38,122 nt of DNA from an uncultured Alphaproteobacteria bacterium. Lineage in GTDB: Bacteria > Pseudomonadota > Alphaproteobacteria > Rhodobacterales > Rhodobacteraceae. Below, piece by piece: positions 26,611 through 35,791 of the stretch. The position numbers and the translations under genes are program-made. Where the stretch lies: contig CAJWEI010000033.1 in assembly GCA_913031285.1 (NCBI GenBank), positions 1-38,122 of the forward strand, in the 5' to 3' direction. Positions within the stretch are counted from its first letter, which is position 1. Each line of letters starts with the position of its first letter. Below the pieces are notes generated by a model. It saw nothing but the letters and a program-made list of their open reading frames with translations. It searched no databases and was not told where the DNA came from.

Positions 26611-27483
26611 CTAATAGCGCGAGCGTTTTTCAAACCTTGGAAGCATTGCAGAAAAATCTTTCCCGTCGCCATCCTCATCAAAGACAAACTCTTCGTATAA
26701 CTTTAAAGCCATTTGACCAATTGGTGTATCTGCATCAACTAGTTCGGCAGCTTTTTGGCTAAGTTGCAAGTCCTTAACCATTAATTCTGATGCAAATCCA
26801 GGCTTGTATTCGTTATCGGAAGGTGATGTTGGCCCTATGCCAGGGGCTGGGCAATAATTGTTCATTGTCCAACTGTAGCCAGAGGATGTGCTCACAACAT
26901 CAAACATTGCCTGGCGGTTTAGACCTAATTTATCTGCCATTGCAAAAGCTTCGCATGTTACAATCATTGTTGCTCCAAGGATCATATTGTTGCAGATTTT
27001 CGCTGCCTGCCCATTACCAGAAGGTCCGCAATGGACTGCTTTTTGCCCCATAACTTCAAATAGCGCTTTAGCTTTAGTGAAGCCTTCCTCTGATCCTCCA
27101 ACCATAAATGTTAAAGTGCCGGCTGATGCGCCACCAATGCCGCCAGAAACAGGTGCATCTATTGGTATAATCCCTTTGGCTTCAGCCAATTTGGCAACGT
27201 GTCGCGCACTTTCGACATCCACAGTGGAGCAATCCAAGAGCATTGCGCCTTTGGTCATATTGTTGAGTACTTGATCCGCAACGGATTGAAGGATCACTCC
27301 ATTTGGCAGCATGGTTATAACGCAATCAACACCAATCGCGGCTTCTGCCGCTGAAGTGGCCATTGAGATACCATCTAAGTTGGCCGACACAGTATCAAAG
27401 CCGATAACCTCATGTCTGTCTTTGAGAAGGTTAAGAGCCATTGGTTTGCCCATGTTCCCTAATCCAATAAATCCAATTTTCAT
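26611..27483 (-). CDS. mmsB: 3-hydroxyisobutyrate dehydrogenase
   Basis: A 290-residue beta-hydroxyacid dehydrogenase oxidising 3-hydroxyisobutyrate to methylmalonate semialdehyde with NAD in valine breakdown. The N-terminus MKIGFIGLGNMGKPMALNLL is the Rossmann fingerprint. DAPVSGGIGGASAGTLTFMV is the substrate-binding signature and NGQAAKICNNMILG carries the catalytic Lys. The open frame extends upstream to 27579, but the ATG at 27483 has a GGGAGA ribosome binding site and gives the standard N-terminus. It starts 11 bases after the preceding hydrolase gene and is last in the valine operon. Confidence 0.93.
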   Translation of the reverse strand: MKIGFIGLGNMGKPMALNLLKDRHEVIGFDTVSANLDGISMATSAAEAAIGVDCVITMLPNGVILQSVADQVLNNMTKGAMLLDCSTVDVESARHVAKLAEAKGIIPIDAPVSGGIGGASAGTLTFMVGGSEEGFTKAKALFEVMGQKAVHCGPSGNGQAAKICNNMILGATMIVTCEAFAMADKLGLNRQAMFDVVSTSSGYSWTMNNYCPAPGIGPTSPSDNEYKPGFASELMVKDLQLSQKAAELVDADTPIGQMALKLYEEFVFDEDGDGKDFSAMLPRFEKRSRY

Positions 27484-27494
27484 GACTATTCTCC

Positions 27495-28526
27495 CTATAA
27501 TCGCAATTTGTTTTTGCCAAATGGCGCAAGCATGCGCCCAATCGCGTCCGCGGGGACGCCCATTATTGCGTGTTTCCAATCTGGCTTGCGATCTTTGTCA
27601 ATGATAGCCGCCCTTATTCCTTCTATAAAGTCGCCATACTCCATTGAGCGCGCAGTAAAGCGGTATTCCCAATTAAGCGCTTCGTGAAGTCCACCGCTCG
27701 ATGTACGCAAATGGTCTATTATATGCAGAGCACAAGCCATTGATAAGGGTGAATTTCGGCGCATCGCTTTGAGCGCATTTTGCGCGAATTTGCTATCGTC
27801 GTCGATTAGGCTTGTGACTATATCTGCAAGAATAGGGGTGCCAAAAAACCTATTAATGGAATCAATTTGGCCCTTAAGGACTCCATCCGGTGGGGTTTGA
27901 TAATAAGACTGTAAGATTGCAATATTGCCCGTCTCTTCTAACTCTTTAGTTAGTTTAACCCAGCTATTTTGCACAATAAAATTATCTGCAAAGCCTACAT
28001 AAATAGCATCACTTGGCCCCATCCTCTGGGCTGTTAATCCAAGATAGGCACCTACATGTCCAGGCGCGCGTGCCAGAATGTCAGAACCGCCTACATCTGG
28101 GACAAGACCGATACCGCATTCTGGCATCGCAATTTGGCTACTTTCACTTACGATCCTATGGCTTCCATGACATGATATTCCAACACCTCCGCCCATGGTA
28201 AAGCCTTGCATTAGGGCAACATAGGGTTTGGGGTAATCAGAGATAAGAGCATTGAGTCTGTATTCATCTGCCCAAAACTGCTGTCCGAATTTGAAATTTC
28301 CCGCTTTACCGGTGTCGTAGAGTTCAGCAATATCACCCCCGGCACAAAATGCCCGATCGCCAAGCGCGTCGATCACAATCAAGTCAATAGTGTCATTCTC
28401 GCGCCATGCAAGCAGAGCATGCTCAATTGCGTTGCACATATCATAAGTTATTGCATTCAGCGCATTTGGCCTTTGTAATGTAATACGCCCGGCACGTTTT
28501 TTTACACGGATATCGATGTCTTTCAT
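27495..28526 (-). CDS. 3-hydroxyisobutyryl-CoA hydrolase (enoyl-CoA hydratase/isomerase family)
   Basis: A 343-residue crotonase-fold protein. ITLQRPNALNAITYDMC begins the fold. FCAGGDIAELYDTGKAG and FTMGGGVGISCHGSHRI form the oxyanion hole, and MPECGIGLVPDVGGSDILA supplies the acidic catalytic region. The length and the C-terminal ~120-residue extension (SPLSMACALHIIDHLRT ... MEYGDFIEGIRAAIIDKDRK) fit the HIBCH subgroup rather than ordinary enoyl-CoA hydratase. It releases CoA from 3-hydroxyisobutyryl-CoA, giving the substrate of MmsB encoded just downstream. It overlaps the acyl-CoA dehydrogenase stop by four bases (ATGA). Confidence 0.88.
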   Translation of the reverse strand: MKDIDIRVKKRAGRITLQRPNALNAITYDMCNAIEHALLAWRENDTIDLIVIDALGDRAFCAGGDIAELYDTGKAGNFKFGQQFWADEYRLNALISDYPKPYVALMQGFTMGGGVGISCHGSHRIVSESSQIAMPECGIGLVPDVGGSDILARAPGHVGAYLGLTAQRMGPSDAIYVGFADNFIVQNSWVKLTKELEETGNIAILQSYYQTPPDGVLKGQIDSINRFFGTPILADIVTSLIDDDSKFAQNALKAMRRNSPLSMACALHIIDHLRTSSGGLHEALNWEYRFTARSMEYGDFIEGIRAAIIDKDRKPDWKHAIMGVPADAIGRMLAPFGKNKLRL

Positions 28527-29665
28527 CTATCTGCCAGCATCTGTCGAGAGACGATCATTCGCATAATTTCGTTAGTACCTTCGAGAATTTGATGAACTCG
28601 AAGATCTCGCACGATCTTTTCTATTCCGTAGTCCGCAAGATATCCGTAGCCGCCGTGTAATTGCAAACAACTATTGGCAACGTCAAAGGCCGCATCGGTT
28701 ACATATATTTTCGCCATTGCACAAAATTTGGTTGAGTCTGACGCCTTAGTGTCTAGTTTCCAAGCTGCTTGTCGCAAAAAGATACGGGCAGACTGCAATT
28801 TAATTTCCAATTCGGCAAGCTTGAATTGCAAGGCTTGAAATTGATCGAGGGTTTTCCCAAATGCCTTTCGCTCACCCATGTAAGATAGCGTTTGGTCTAA
28901 TGCGCTTTGTGCGCCGCCAAGTGCGCTTGCAGCAATGTTCAAACGCCCTCCGTCAAGGCCTGCCATCGCATACGTAAATCCCTTGCCTTCGTCTCCCAGC
29001 AAATTTTGGGCAGATATTTTACAATCATCAAACTGAACTTGTGATGTGGGCTGTGACCGCCATCCCATTTTCTCTTCAAGTGCGCCATAACTTAAGCCCT
29101 TAGTACCAGCTTCCACAATAATAGCGGAAATACCTCTAGGGCTGTTATCCCCGGTGCGGCACATCACTATATATGCGTCAGAATAAGAGCCCCCTGAAGT
29201 AAAGGCTTTGGTGCCAGTCAGGTGATAACCTTCGTTACTGCGGGTCGCCCTCGTGGTCAAAGCAGAGGCATCTGATCCTGATCCCGGCTCTGTTAGGCAA
29301 TAACTAAAAACTTTGCGCATTGAGCAAAGATCAGGAAGCCATTGCGCTTTACTTTCTGGACTGCCGTAAGCATCAATCATTCCACCGCACATATTGTGAA
29401 TAGACAAAAAGGCTGAAACAGATGGACAGGACATGGCGAGAGCTTCAAAAACTAGCGTCGCGTCAAGTCTACTGAGACCCGAACCTCCGCAGTCTTCACT
29501 TACATAAATACCGCCAAGTCCCAATTCGGCAACTTTTGGCCATAAAGTTTTAGGAATAAGGCCTTCGCCTTCCCACTGACGGGCGAAAGGCGCAATACTA
29601 ACTTGCCCAAATGCCAGGGATGTGTCCCAGATTGAAGTCTGCTCTTCGCTCATTGAAAAATGCAT
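28523..29665 (-). CDS. acyl-CoA dehydrogenase, probably isobutyryl-CoA dehydrogenase
   Basis: A 380-residue FAD acyl-CoA dehydrogenase. YCLTEPGSGSDASALTTRA is the first family signature, FTSGGSYSDAYIVM contacts FAD, and QLHGGYGYLADYGIEKIVRD is the second signature. HQILEGTNEIMRMI contains the catalytic Glu in the position of the short-branched/isobutyryl-CoA group. The chosen ATG at 29665 (MHFSMSEEQ) lies six bases after AAGGAAAGG; the ATG at 29671 abuts that site and is too close. Substrate preference is inferred from the neighbours (HIBCH and mmsB); isobutyryl-CoA to methacrylyl-CoA fits the valine pathway. mmsA, often adjacent, is not present. Confidence 0.88.
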   Translation of the reverse strand: MHFSMSEEQTSIWDTSLAFGQVSIAPFARQWEGEGLIPKTLWPKVAELGLGGIYVSEDCGGSGLSRLDATLVFEALAMSCPSVSAFLSIHNMCGGMIDAYGSPESKAQWLPDLCSMRKVFSYCLTEPGSGSDASALTTRATRSNEGYHLTGTKAFTSGGSYSDAYIVMCRTGDNSPRGISAIIVEAGTKGLSYGALEEKMGWRSQPTSQVQFDDCKISAQNLLGDEGKGFTYAMAGLDGGRLNIAASALGGAQSALDQTLSYMGERKAFGKTLDQFQALQFKLAELEIKLQSARIFLRQAAWKLDTKASDSTKFCAMAKIYVTDAAFDVANSCLQLHGGYGYLADYGIEKIVRDLRVHQILEGTNEIMRMIVSRQMLADR

Positions 29666-29839
29666 TATCATCCTTTCCTTGGTTCCGGTTCGCGTTATCC
29701 AGAATTGAAGTGCACGCTTGGCGCAAACTAGGACTTTTTTCGCTGCGATTGCAAGTGCGAGGGGGGTGATTTACTTTGGAGGTAGGTTATGTGCTAGCGC
29801 ACCAAAAATAATCGATATGATCACGGTAGGCAGTGTTTC

Positions 29840-30517
29840 TTATGTCTCAGTATCCGCCGCTGGCTTAGTTTTCCAGTGTGTTATCGAATTCAAAAATCGG
29901 CGTGCTTCAATTTTGGGATCTGTTAGTTTAGATTTGTCTTCTCCCGGATGAAAGCGGGCTCTGGTCGCTGTTGGCATAGGCCTTGGCTCCAGAATGTAGA
30001 TCTTAGGACCCGTGCGTACATTTTCAGAAGCCCATATATGGGCCAAAGCAATTTGAGCCGCTTTACTGGCTCCATATGCAGAAAAGAATTTTTTCCCAGC
30101 TTTAGAATCGTCAAAGAAAAGTGCGGTTGATGTGTCTTTTAAGAGGGGAGCTATGAAGGGGATTAGAATGCCAGTTGCAGTTACATTGACGGCAATTGAT
30201 TTTTCCCAGTCTTTGGCATCCAGTGTTGCCGCTGGCGTCAATGGTGCAACGTGAATCGCTGTATGAATCCAAAAATCTATACTGCCCCAACGTTCAAAAA
30301 GAGATCTGCACAGATGGGCCATTGCCTCTTTTTGCGTAATATCCATTGGCGCCAAAGTAGTTTTTCCACCTTTTGCTTGTATTCTATCGTCCAGTGCTTC
30401 AAGCGCACCAGTGGTGCGGCCCACGGCAACAATATGGTGCGTATGCGCAAGACTTTCCGCGAAGGCTGCGCCCAGTCCCCGAGATGCGCCTGTAATTAAT
30501 GCTACTTTTTTCCTCAT
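29840..30517 (-). CDS. SDR-family short-chain dehydrogenase (YciK-like)
   Basis: A 225-residue NAD(P)-dependent short-chain dehydrogenase. ALITGASRGLGAAFAESLA is the TGxxxGxG cofactor loop. The Arg after the second strand (AVGRTTGALE) favours NADPH. NVTATGILIPFIAPLL is the structural Asn segment, and AYGASKAAQ gives the catalytic YxxxK. Substrate unknown. It lies downstream of purF on the same strand with a 168-base gap; I recall this pairing in other Rhodobacterales. It is separated from the valine genes by another 174 bases, so it probably does not belong to that operon. Confidence 0.85.
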   Translation of the reverse strand: MRKKVALITGASRGLGAAFAESLAHTHHIVAVGRTTGALEALDDRIQAKGGKTTLAPMDITQKEAMAHLCRSLFERWGSIDFWIHTAIHVAPLTPAATLDAKDWEKSIAVNVTATGILIPFIAPLLKDTSTALFFDDSKAGKKFFSAYGASKAAQIALAHIWASENVRTGPKIYILEPRPMPTATRARFHPGEDKSKLTDPKIEARRFLNSITHWKTKPAADTET

Positions 30518-30685
30518 AATGACCTGATGAGCAATTAATCATCAAAGGTCAAGCAAAGCAGGAAACTGAACTCTGATCGCTTTAGATAAACAGAAACCCA
30601 GTGTTTGAGCTTACTCACTAGACTACTCAGACACTTAACAGAAATTAGATGGCACTTTTGTTCATTAAGGTTCATCGTTTTGTTT

Positions 30686-32218
30686 TTAGCTATTATGAAG
30701 ATCGTTCATCAACGGTACATTCCACGAAGAGGTGTATTCAGGAAGTGCACTTACCTTTTCGCTGACCCGGTTGCTCATTTCCAGACCTTCGAGATAATCC
30801 TCATCAATATCGCCTGCGATATATTTCCCATCAAAGCAAGAACAATCAAAATGTTTAATTGACTTGTTACCTTCGCGTGCTGCCCAGATTAAATCTTGTA
30901 AGTCTTGGTAAAATAAAGCGTCTGCACCGAGTTCGCTGCAAATTTCATTCTTTGTAAGCCCATTTGCGACAAATTCTTTTTTTGTGGGCATATCTATGCC
31001 GTAGACATTTGGGAACTTTACTGGGGGAGATGCACTTGCAACATAGACCTTTTTTGCTCCCACATCACGACACATCTGAACGATTTGTTTGATTGTGTTT
31101 CCTCTAACAATCGAGTCATCAATTAACAAAACATTCAGTCCATCAAATTCAAGCGGGATGGCATTTAATTTGCGCCGTATAGACTTTTGTCGCTCGGATT
31201 GTCCTGGCATTATAAACGTACGCCCCACGTAACGGTTTTTTACAAGTCCCTCTCGGTAGCGGATGCCGGTTGCCTTTGATACCTCAAGAGCAACCGGACG
31301 CGCAGAATCTGGTACTGGAATAATGCTGTCTATTTGCAAAGCGGCGGCGTCAATTTGCTTTGCAAGTGCTTGGCCCATGCGCAATTGCGTCTTATATACC
31401 GAAATGCCGTCGAGCATTGAATCTGGACGTGCCAAATAAACATACTCAAATATGCATGGACGCAGTTCACCCTTGGCCGCCTGGAAGCTATGCATTGTCC
31501 CCTCAAAGTCAATCAACACAGCCTCGCCAGGGTAAACATCGCGCAGTTTTTCAAACCCTGTTATACCAAATGCAACGTCTTCGGAGGCAAAAGCGTAGTC
31601 ATTCCCCTGACCATCAACCGTTCTGGTCGCAACTGAAAGAGGCCGGATGCCATTTGGATCACGGAAAGCCAAAAGCCCAACGCCGTCTATCAGCGCGACA
31701 ACTGAATAGGCACCTTGGATGCGTTCCATTGTGAGTTTAACACCTTCAAAAACGTTTTTCGCTGGGTTTTGGGAACCATTCTTTTTGATACTATCAAAAA
31801 TTTTATCCGCAAGAACGTTTAGCAAAATTTCGGAATCTGACATTGTGCGCAGGTGGCGACTATATTTGCGGGTTACTTTTTTTCTCTGCTCTTCTGCATT
31901 TGTTAGATTGCCGTTGTGTATAAGGTAAATTCCATAGGGCGCATTCACGAAAAAAGGTTGAGCGTTTGAGGCACTCAGCGACCCTGCCGTTGGGTAGCGT
32001 ACATGTCCTATCCCCGTTTTTCCATTTAGAGTTTTAGCGTCTCGAGCATGGAAAACATCTTTAACAAGACCATTGTTTTTTTGTTCTTTAAAAAACTCAC
32101 CGTCATATGTGACGACCCCTGCAGCATCTTGACCGCGGTGTTGAAGCATCAACAATCCATCATAGATTTCGCCAAAAGCTTCTTTATTGCGGTTCGCTAT
32201 TCCTAAAATTCCACACAT
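30686..32218 (-). CDS. purF: amidophosphoribosyltransferase
   Basis: A 510-residue PurF, the first committed enzyme of purine synthesis (PRPP + glutamine to phosphoribosylamine). It begins MCGILGIA; Cys2 becomes the N-terminal nucleophile of the glutaminase domain after Met removal, so no propeptide is encoded. MLQHRGQDAAGVVTYDG, GIGHVRYPTAGS and HNGNLTN follow in that domain. The C-terminal phosphoribosyltransferase domain has the PRPP loop VLLIDDSIVRGNT and VASASPPVKFPNVYGIDMP. Length is slightly above the E. coli enzyme. The ATG follows AGGA. A 352-base gap separates it from cvpA upstream. Confidence 0.97.
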   Translation of the reverse strand: MCGILGIANRNKEAFGEIYDGLLMLQHRGQDAAGVVTYDGEFFKEQKNNGLVKDVFHARDAKTLNGKTGIGHVRYPTAGSLSASNAQPFFVNAPYGIYLIHNGNLTNAEEQRKKVTRKYSRHLRTMSDSEILLNVLADKIFDSIKKNGSQNPAKNVFEGVKLTMERIQGAYSVVALIDGVGLLAFRDPNGIRPLSVATRTVDGQGNDYAFASEDVAFGITGFEKLRDVYPGEAVLIDFEGTMHSFQAAKGELRPCIFEYVYLARPDSMLDGISVYKTQLRMGQALAKQIDAAALQIDSIIPVPDSARPVALEVSKATGIRYREGLVKNRYVGRTFIMPGQSERQKSIRRKLNAIPLEFDGLNVLLIDDSIVRGNTIKQIVQMCRDVGAKKVYVASASPPVKFPNVYGIDMPTKKEFVANGLTKNEICSELGADALFYQDLQDLIWAAREGNKSIKHFDCSCFDGKYIAGDIDEDYLEGLEMSNRVSEKVSALPEYTSSWNVPLMNDLHNS

Positions 32219-32570
32219 TAAAAGGGTCCTATTGATATATTTGGGTTGAGCTGTCTTTTGGATTGCATTAGTTGAGTCTCATAGATCATGGCTTAAGATA
32301 AGCCATATTTGATGTGGCAAAATAAACTTAGCCTTACTTAATTTGCATCTATCCATAAAATACTTATAGTAAGTAGAAAAGTTCCTATTGTCCGTGGTTA
32401 TATCGTAAAAAAGACAAGAGTTCGGCTTATTTTTGAGTACCAAGGATAAAGGCTCCGACTCGAACATATATTTCTAAATTACTCTTAAAGTGTTTCGCAG
32501 GTTGTGTCATTAAAGTTTCATTGACGATTAATGTTGGTACATTTACCAGGCGTATGCTGCATAGAGGTAC
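32219..32570. other. intergenic stretch upstream of purF
   Basis: 352 bases between cvpA and purF, both on the minus strand, presumably holding the purF promoter. I see no purine riboswitch fold or PurR-like palindrome. A 62-codon open frame at 32279-32467 has no ribosome binding site or recognisable sequence. Confidence 0.5.
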
Positions 32571-33128
32571 TTAATCAACTTCGCACGCGGAGACCAAGTT
32601 CTCGTATTTGGTAGTGATCCATCCCAATGCACGCTCGGGATTGCGCTTCTCTATATTTGTCACAACATTTCCAAATATAATCGCGGATCTGCTTTCATCA
32701 ACCAAGGCAAAACTATCTGAGCTAAAGATAGATTTATAGGCAAAAAACATAACTCCAATCACGGCAATACCGCGCAGAGCGCCAAATAAAAATCCTATAG
32801 CACGATCAATTCTACCCGCGGCGGTTTTATCAATCAATGAGGTCAGCAATGGTGTGAAAAATGATATAATGACCAGTGCAACAGCGAATACGGCTACAAA
32901 TGATGCGATTATTGCCAACTCACAGCTATCTGCCAAAATTGGACCAATCATGGGAACTTCTTTGACCAATGGCTTGACTTGAGGCGCAAAAATGAATGCT
33001 AGGAAAGCTGCCACAATCCATCCAACGATTGCCATAGTTTCTCTAACTACGCCGCGTGAGTAGGCGAGTATTGCGGATAAAAAGACAAGGAACAAAACAG
33101 CTCCGTCAATAATATTAACTCCTTCCAT
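32571..33128 (-). CDS. cvpA: CvpA family membrane protein
   Basis: A 185-residue inner-membrane protein of the CvpA family, named for a colicin V production phenotype but widely conserved for envelope homeostasis. Four hydrophobic segments are visible: VLFLVFLSAILAYSRG, MAIVGWIVAAFLAFIFAP, FVAVFAVALVIISFFTPLL and GFLFGALRGIAVIGVMFFAY. GRIDRAIGFLFGALRG is the family's most conserved stretch. It sits 27 bases downstream of radA and upstream of purF, an arrangement recurring in proteobacteria. Confidence 0.9.
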   Translation of the reverse strand: MEGVNIIDGAVLFLVFLSAILAYSRGVVRETMAIVGWIVAAFLAFIFAPQVKPLVKEVPMIGPILADSCELAIIASFVAVFAVALVIISFFTPLLTSLIDKTAAGRIDRAIGFLFGALRGIAVIGVMFFAYKSIFSSDSFALVDESRSAIIFGNVVTNIEKRNPERALGWITTKYENLVSACEVD

Positions 33129-33155
33129 TTAAGCACCGTCCCAATTTAGGCAATT

Positions 33156-34520
33156 TTATTTTCCTTCAAATGCGTCCAATACAACTGATACAAGATCATT
33201 TGCTTTCTCTATTTCCATATCCTTAACGTCTATTTGTTTTTTGTGTCGAGGTGCCATGGCCTTTGAGAAGCCTAGTTTACGGGCTTCTTTCAACCTATTT
33301 TCGGCCTGATTAACAGGTCTAACTGCACCTGATAGGCTAATTTCTCCATACACAACAGTATCAGCAGGTAAACTTATATTATAAAGTGCAGAAAGAATAG
33401 CAGTAGCAACTGCAAGGTCAGCTGCGGGTTCTGAGATCTTCATTCCTCCCGCCACATTCAAATAAACATCATGGCCTGTTAGAGGGATGTTACATCGCGC
33501 TTCTAAAACCGCGAGTATCATTGCTAGTCTAGCATTGTCCCATCCGATCACCGCTCGTCTGGGTTGGCTGTGAGGGGTCGGGGCGACCAAAGCCTGCAAT
33601 TCTACGAGAAGTGGTCGGGTTCCTTCTATCCCTGCGAAAACCACTGAACCGGGGCTTATTACACCGCGTTCTGATAAAAAGAGAGCAGAAGGGTTGGAAA
33701 CTTCGCTGAGACCTTTGTTGGTCATTTCAAAGACGCCAATTTCGTCAGCTGGTCCAAAACGGTTTTTTACGGCGCGTAAAATTCGAAATTGATGTCCACG
33801 CTCCCCTTCAAAATACAAAACAGTATCGACCATATGCTCGACAACTCTTGGCCCAGCAATTTGACCATCTTTTGTCACATGTCCCACGAGTACAACGGAA
33901 ATACCAATGCGTTTCCCAAAATTGGTTAATTCATGTGCTGCAGCACGCACTTGGCTGACGCTACCAGGGGCGCTCTCAACTGTATCTGCCCAGATTGTTT
34001 GAATTGAGTCTACTATCACGAGGTCGGGCTTTTCCTCCGCCATCGTAGTCAGTATGTTGCGCAAATTTGTTTCTGAACCAAGTCGAACCGGGGCTTCGTA
34101 CAGGCCCAGACGATTGGCGCGCATTTTGATCTGTGCGCTTGATTCTTCGCCGGATATATAAAGGGTTTCCAACCCATTGTTAGCAAAACTTGCAGCCGCT
34201 TGTAATAAAAGCGTGGATTTACCTATCCCAGGATCTCCACCAACTAAAATGGCCATAGCCGGTACAAGGCCACCGCCTAGAACACGATCTAGCTCGTTGA
34301 TCCCACTGTTAGTGCGTTCTGGTGTCGGTTCATCTGCAGCCAAATCTGTCAATTTGACTTTTGCACCCTTTTGGTTCCCTAACGAGGATTTTCCTGCACC
34401 TGACGAGAGACCGCCTTGTTCACTCATGCTATTCCAAGCTCCGCATGCTTCGCATTGACCGGACCATTTTGACGCCGAGTTTCCGCAATCAGAGCAAAAG
34501 AATGTTTTTGTTTTCGCCAT
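33156..34520 (-). CDS. radA: DNA repair protein RadA
   Basis: A 454-residue RadA/Sms, which promotes branch migration of recombination intermediates with RecA. The N-terminal zinc finger uses CSDCGNSASKWSGQCEACGA. The RecA-like ATPase core has the P-loop GGDPGIGKSTLLLQAA and the RadA-specific VKNRFGPADEIGVFEM (KNRFG motif). The C-terminal ~170 residues are the Lon-protease-like domain (NIPLTGHDVYLNVAGGMKI). Length is standard. It is followed by cvpA at 27 bases and is preceded by a 524-base non-coding stretch likely to hold its promoter. Confidence 0.97.
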   Translation of the reverse strand: MAKTKTFFCSDCGNSASKWSGQCEACGAWNSMSEQGGLSSGAGKSSLGNQKGAKVKLTDLAADEPTPERTNSGINELDRVLGGGLVPAMAILVGGDPGIGKSTLLLQAAASFANNGLETLYISGEESSAQIKMRANRLGLYEAPVRLGSETNLRNILTTMAEEKPDLVIVDSIQTIWADTVESAPGSVSQVRAAAHELTNFGKRIGISVVLVGHVTKDGQIAGPRVVEHMVDTVLYFEGERGHQFRILRAVKNRFGPADEIGVFEMTNKGLSEVSNPSALFLSERGVISPGSVVFAGIEGTRPLLVELQALVAPTPHSQPRRAVIGWDNARLAMILAVLEARCNIPLTGHDVYLNVAGGMKISEPAADLAVATAILSALYNISLPADTVVYGEISLSGAVRPVNQAENRLKEARKLGFSKAMAPRHKKQIDVKDMEIEKANDLVSVVLDAFEGK

Positions 34521-35044
34521 AAGACGTTGGTGCCAATTTTAATCTGTTAAGGCAAGCTCTTGATTAAAGTTTTTCGTTTTGCAAAATGAGTAATCAAAGA
34601 TGTAATCACGCAAAAGGTAACAAAATTTAACTTCCAGCTAATTTCAATTTAACCAAAGCCGATACCTTTGAAGCCCTTGATGTAAGAGACCATTAAAAAA
34701 AGATCTATCGCGACAACTTTGCACAGTAATACCTCTGCCAGCTAGGCCTTTTCGGACAAGTAGCCAAATAGGGCGAGTGCTATTGCAAATTAAAAAAATG
34801 GTAATGAACAAGCCCAAAACAACATCTGAGACCCAAAGTTATTGCAGGCTCGAGAGGAATGTTATATCCAATAGTCAAGACAGTGGCGGAGGGCTGCCGT
34901 CAATGGCGAAAATCAAGACACTCGGAATAAAACAGAGAGCATCAGGTTACAACATTTTAACATATTGAGATCTTTTAAGTTTTCTGCGATCGCGGCAGGA
35001 ACTAATAAACAAAATGCCATTGGGCAAGTTAAAAAATAAAATTA
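34521..35044. other. gene-free stretch between mlaF and radA
   Basis: 524 bases between two minus-strand genes. No recognisable protein or RNA gene. The minus strand has several open pieces of hydrophobic flavour interrupted by stops (for example LFITIFLICNSTRPIWLL read near 34800), which could be a decayed membrane-protein gene, but I cannot name a family. The plus-strand frame at 34777-34968 has no support. Confidence 0.45.
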
Positions 35045-35791
35045 CTATTGAATGGCTTTGATTGGACCATTTGCTCGGCCGTTTACAAATTGGTCAAGGC
35101 AGGGATCGCTGCTGCAATCCAGATCGCCAATAGGGCCTGTCCATTGAATGATACCATCATGTAACATTGCGACATCGTCGGCAATTGCACGTACAGACGA
35201 CATATCATGTGTGATAGTGATTGCCGTAACGCCCATCTCAACTACGATTTCACGGATCAATTTGTTAATCACGCCGGACATAATAGGATCAAGACCTGTC
35301 GTGGGTTCGTCAAAAAAGATGATCTCTGGGTCGGCGAAGATGGCTCTGGCAAGTCCAACGCGCTTTTGCATACCGCCTGATAGCTCGGCTGGAAATTTAT
35401 CTGCCACATTCATGCTCAGCCCAACGCGGCGGAGCTTTTCAATAGCAATCTGGCGGGCTTCGTTATGGAGTTTTTTATAAGGACCGCGGAGAAGACGGAA
35501 CGCGACGTTTTGCCAAATGGGAAGACTGTCAAACAATGCGCTGCCTTGAAATAACATTCCAAATTTTGATAAGAAGGCATCTCGATCAGTTTTATTGACA
35601 TCCCGTCCGTCAATAAAAATGCGACCTTTGTCGGGAGTAACCAGACCAAGTACACACTTTAAAGTTACCGATTTTCCTGTGCCTGACCCCCCAATCAAAA
35701 CTAGTGAAGAGCCTTTATTCACCGTAATATTGACACCTTTCAGAACGTCATTATTGTCAAAAGATTTATGCAAATTTTCAAGTTTAATCAT
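35045..35791 (-). CDS. MlaF-like ABC transporter ATP-binding protein
   Basis: A 248-residue ABC ATPase. Walker A is GGSGTGKSVTLK, the Q-loop is GMLFQGSALFDSL, the signature is LSGGMQKRVGLARA and Walker B is EIIFFDEPTTGLDP, followed by the H-loop ITHDM. LFDSLPIWQNVAF and the overall pattern match MlaF of the Mla system, which moves phospholipids between outer and inner membranes. It overlaps the permease gene by ATGA, so the two are made together. MlaD (substrate-binding MCE protein) and MlaC are not in the window, as in other alphaproteobacteria where they lie elsewhere or are replaced. Direction of lipid transport cannot be told from sequence. Confidence 0.88.
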   Translation of the reverse strand: MIKLENLHKSFDNNDVLKGVNITVNKGSSLVLIGGSGTGKSVTLKCVLGLVTPDKGRIFIDGRDVNKTDRDAFLSKFGMLFQGSALFDSLPIWQNVAFRLLRGPYKKLHNEARQIAIEKLRRVGLSMNVADKFPAELSGGMQKRVGLARAIFADPEIIFFDEPTTGLDPIMSGVINKLIREIVVEMGVTAITITHDMSSVRAIADDVAMLHDGIIQWTGPIGDLDCSSDPCLDQFVNGRANGPIKAIQ

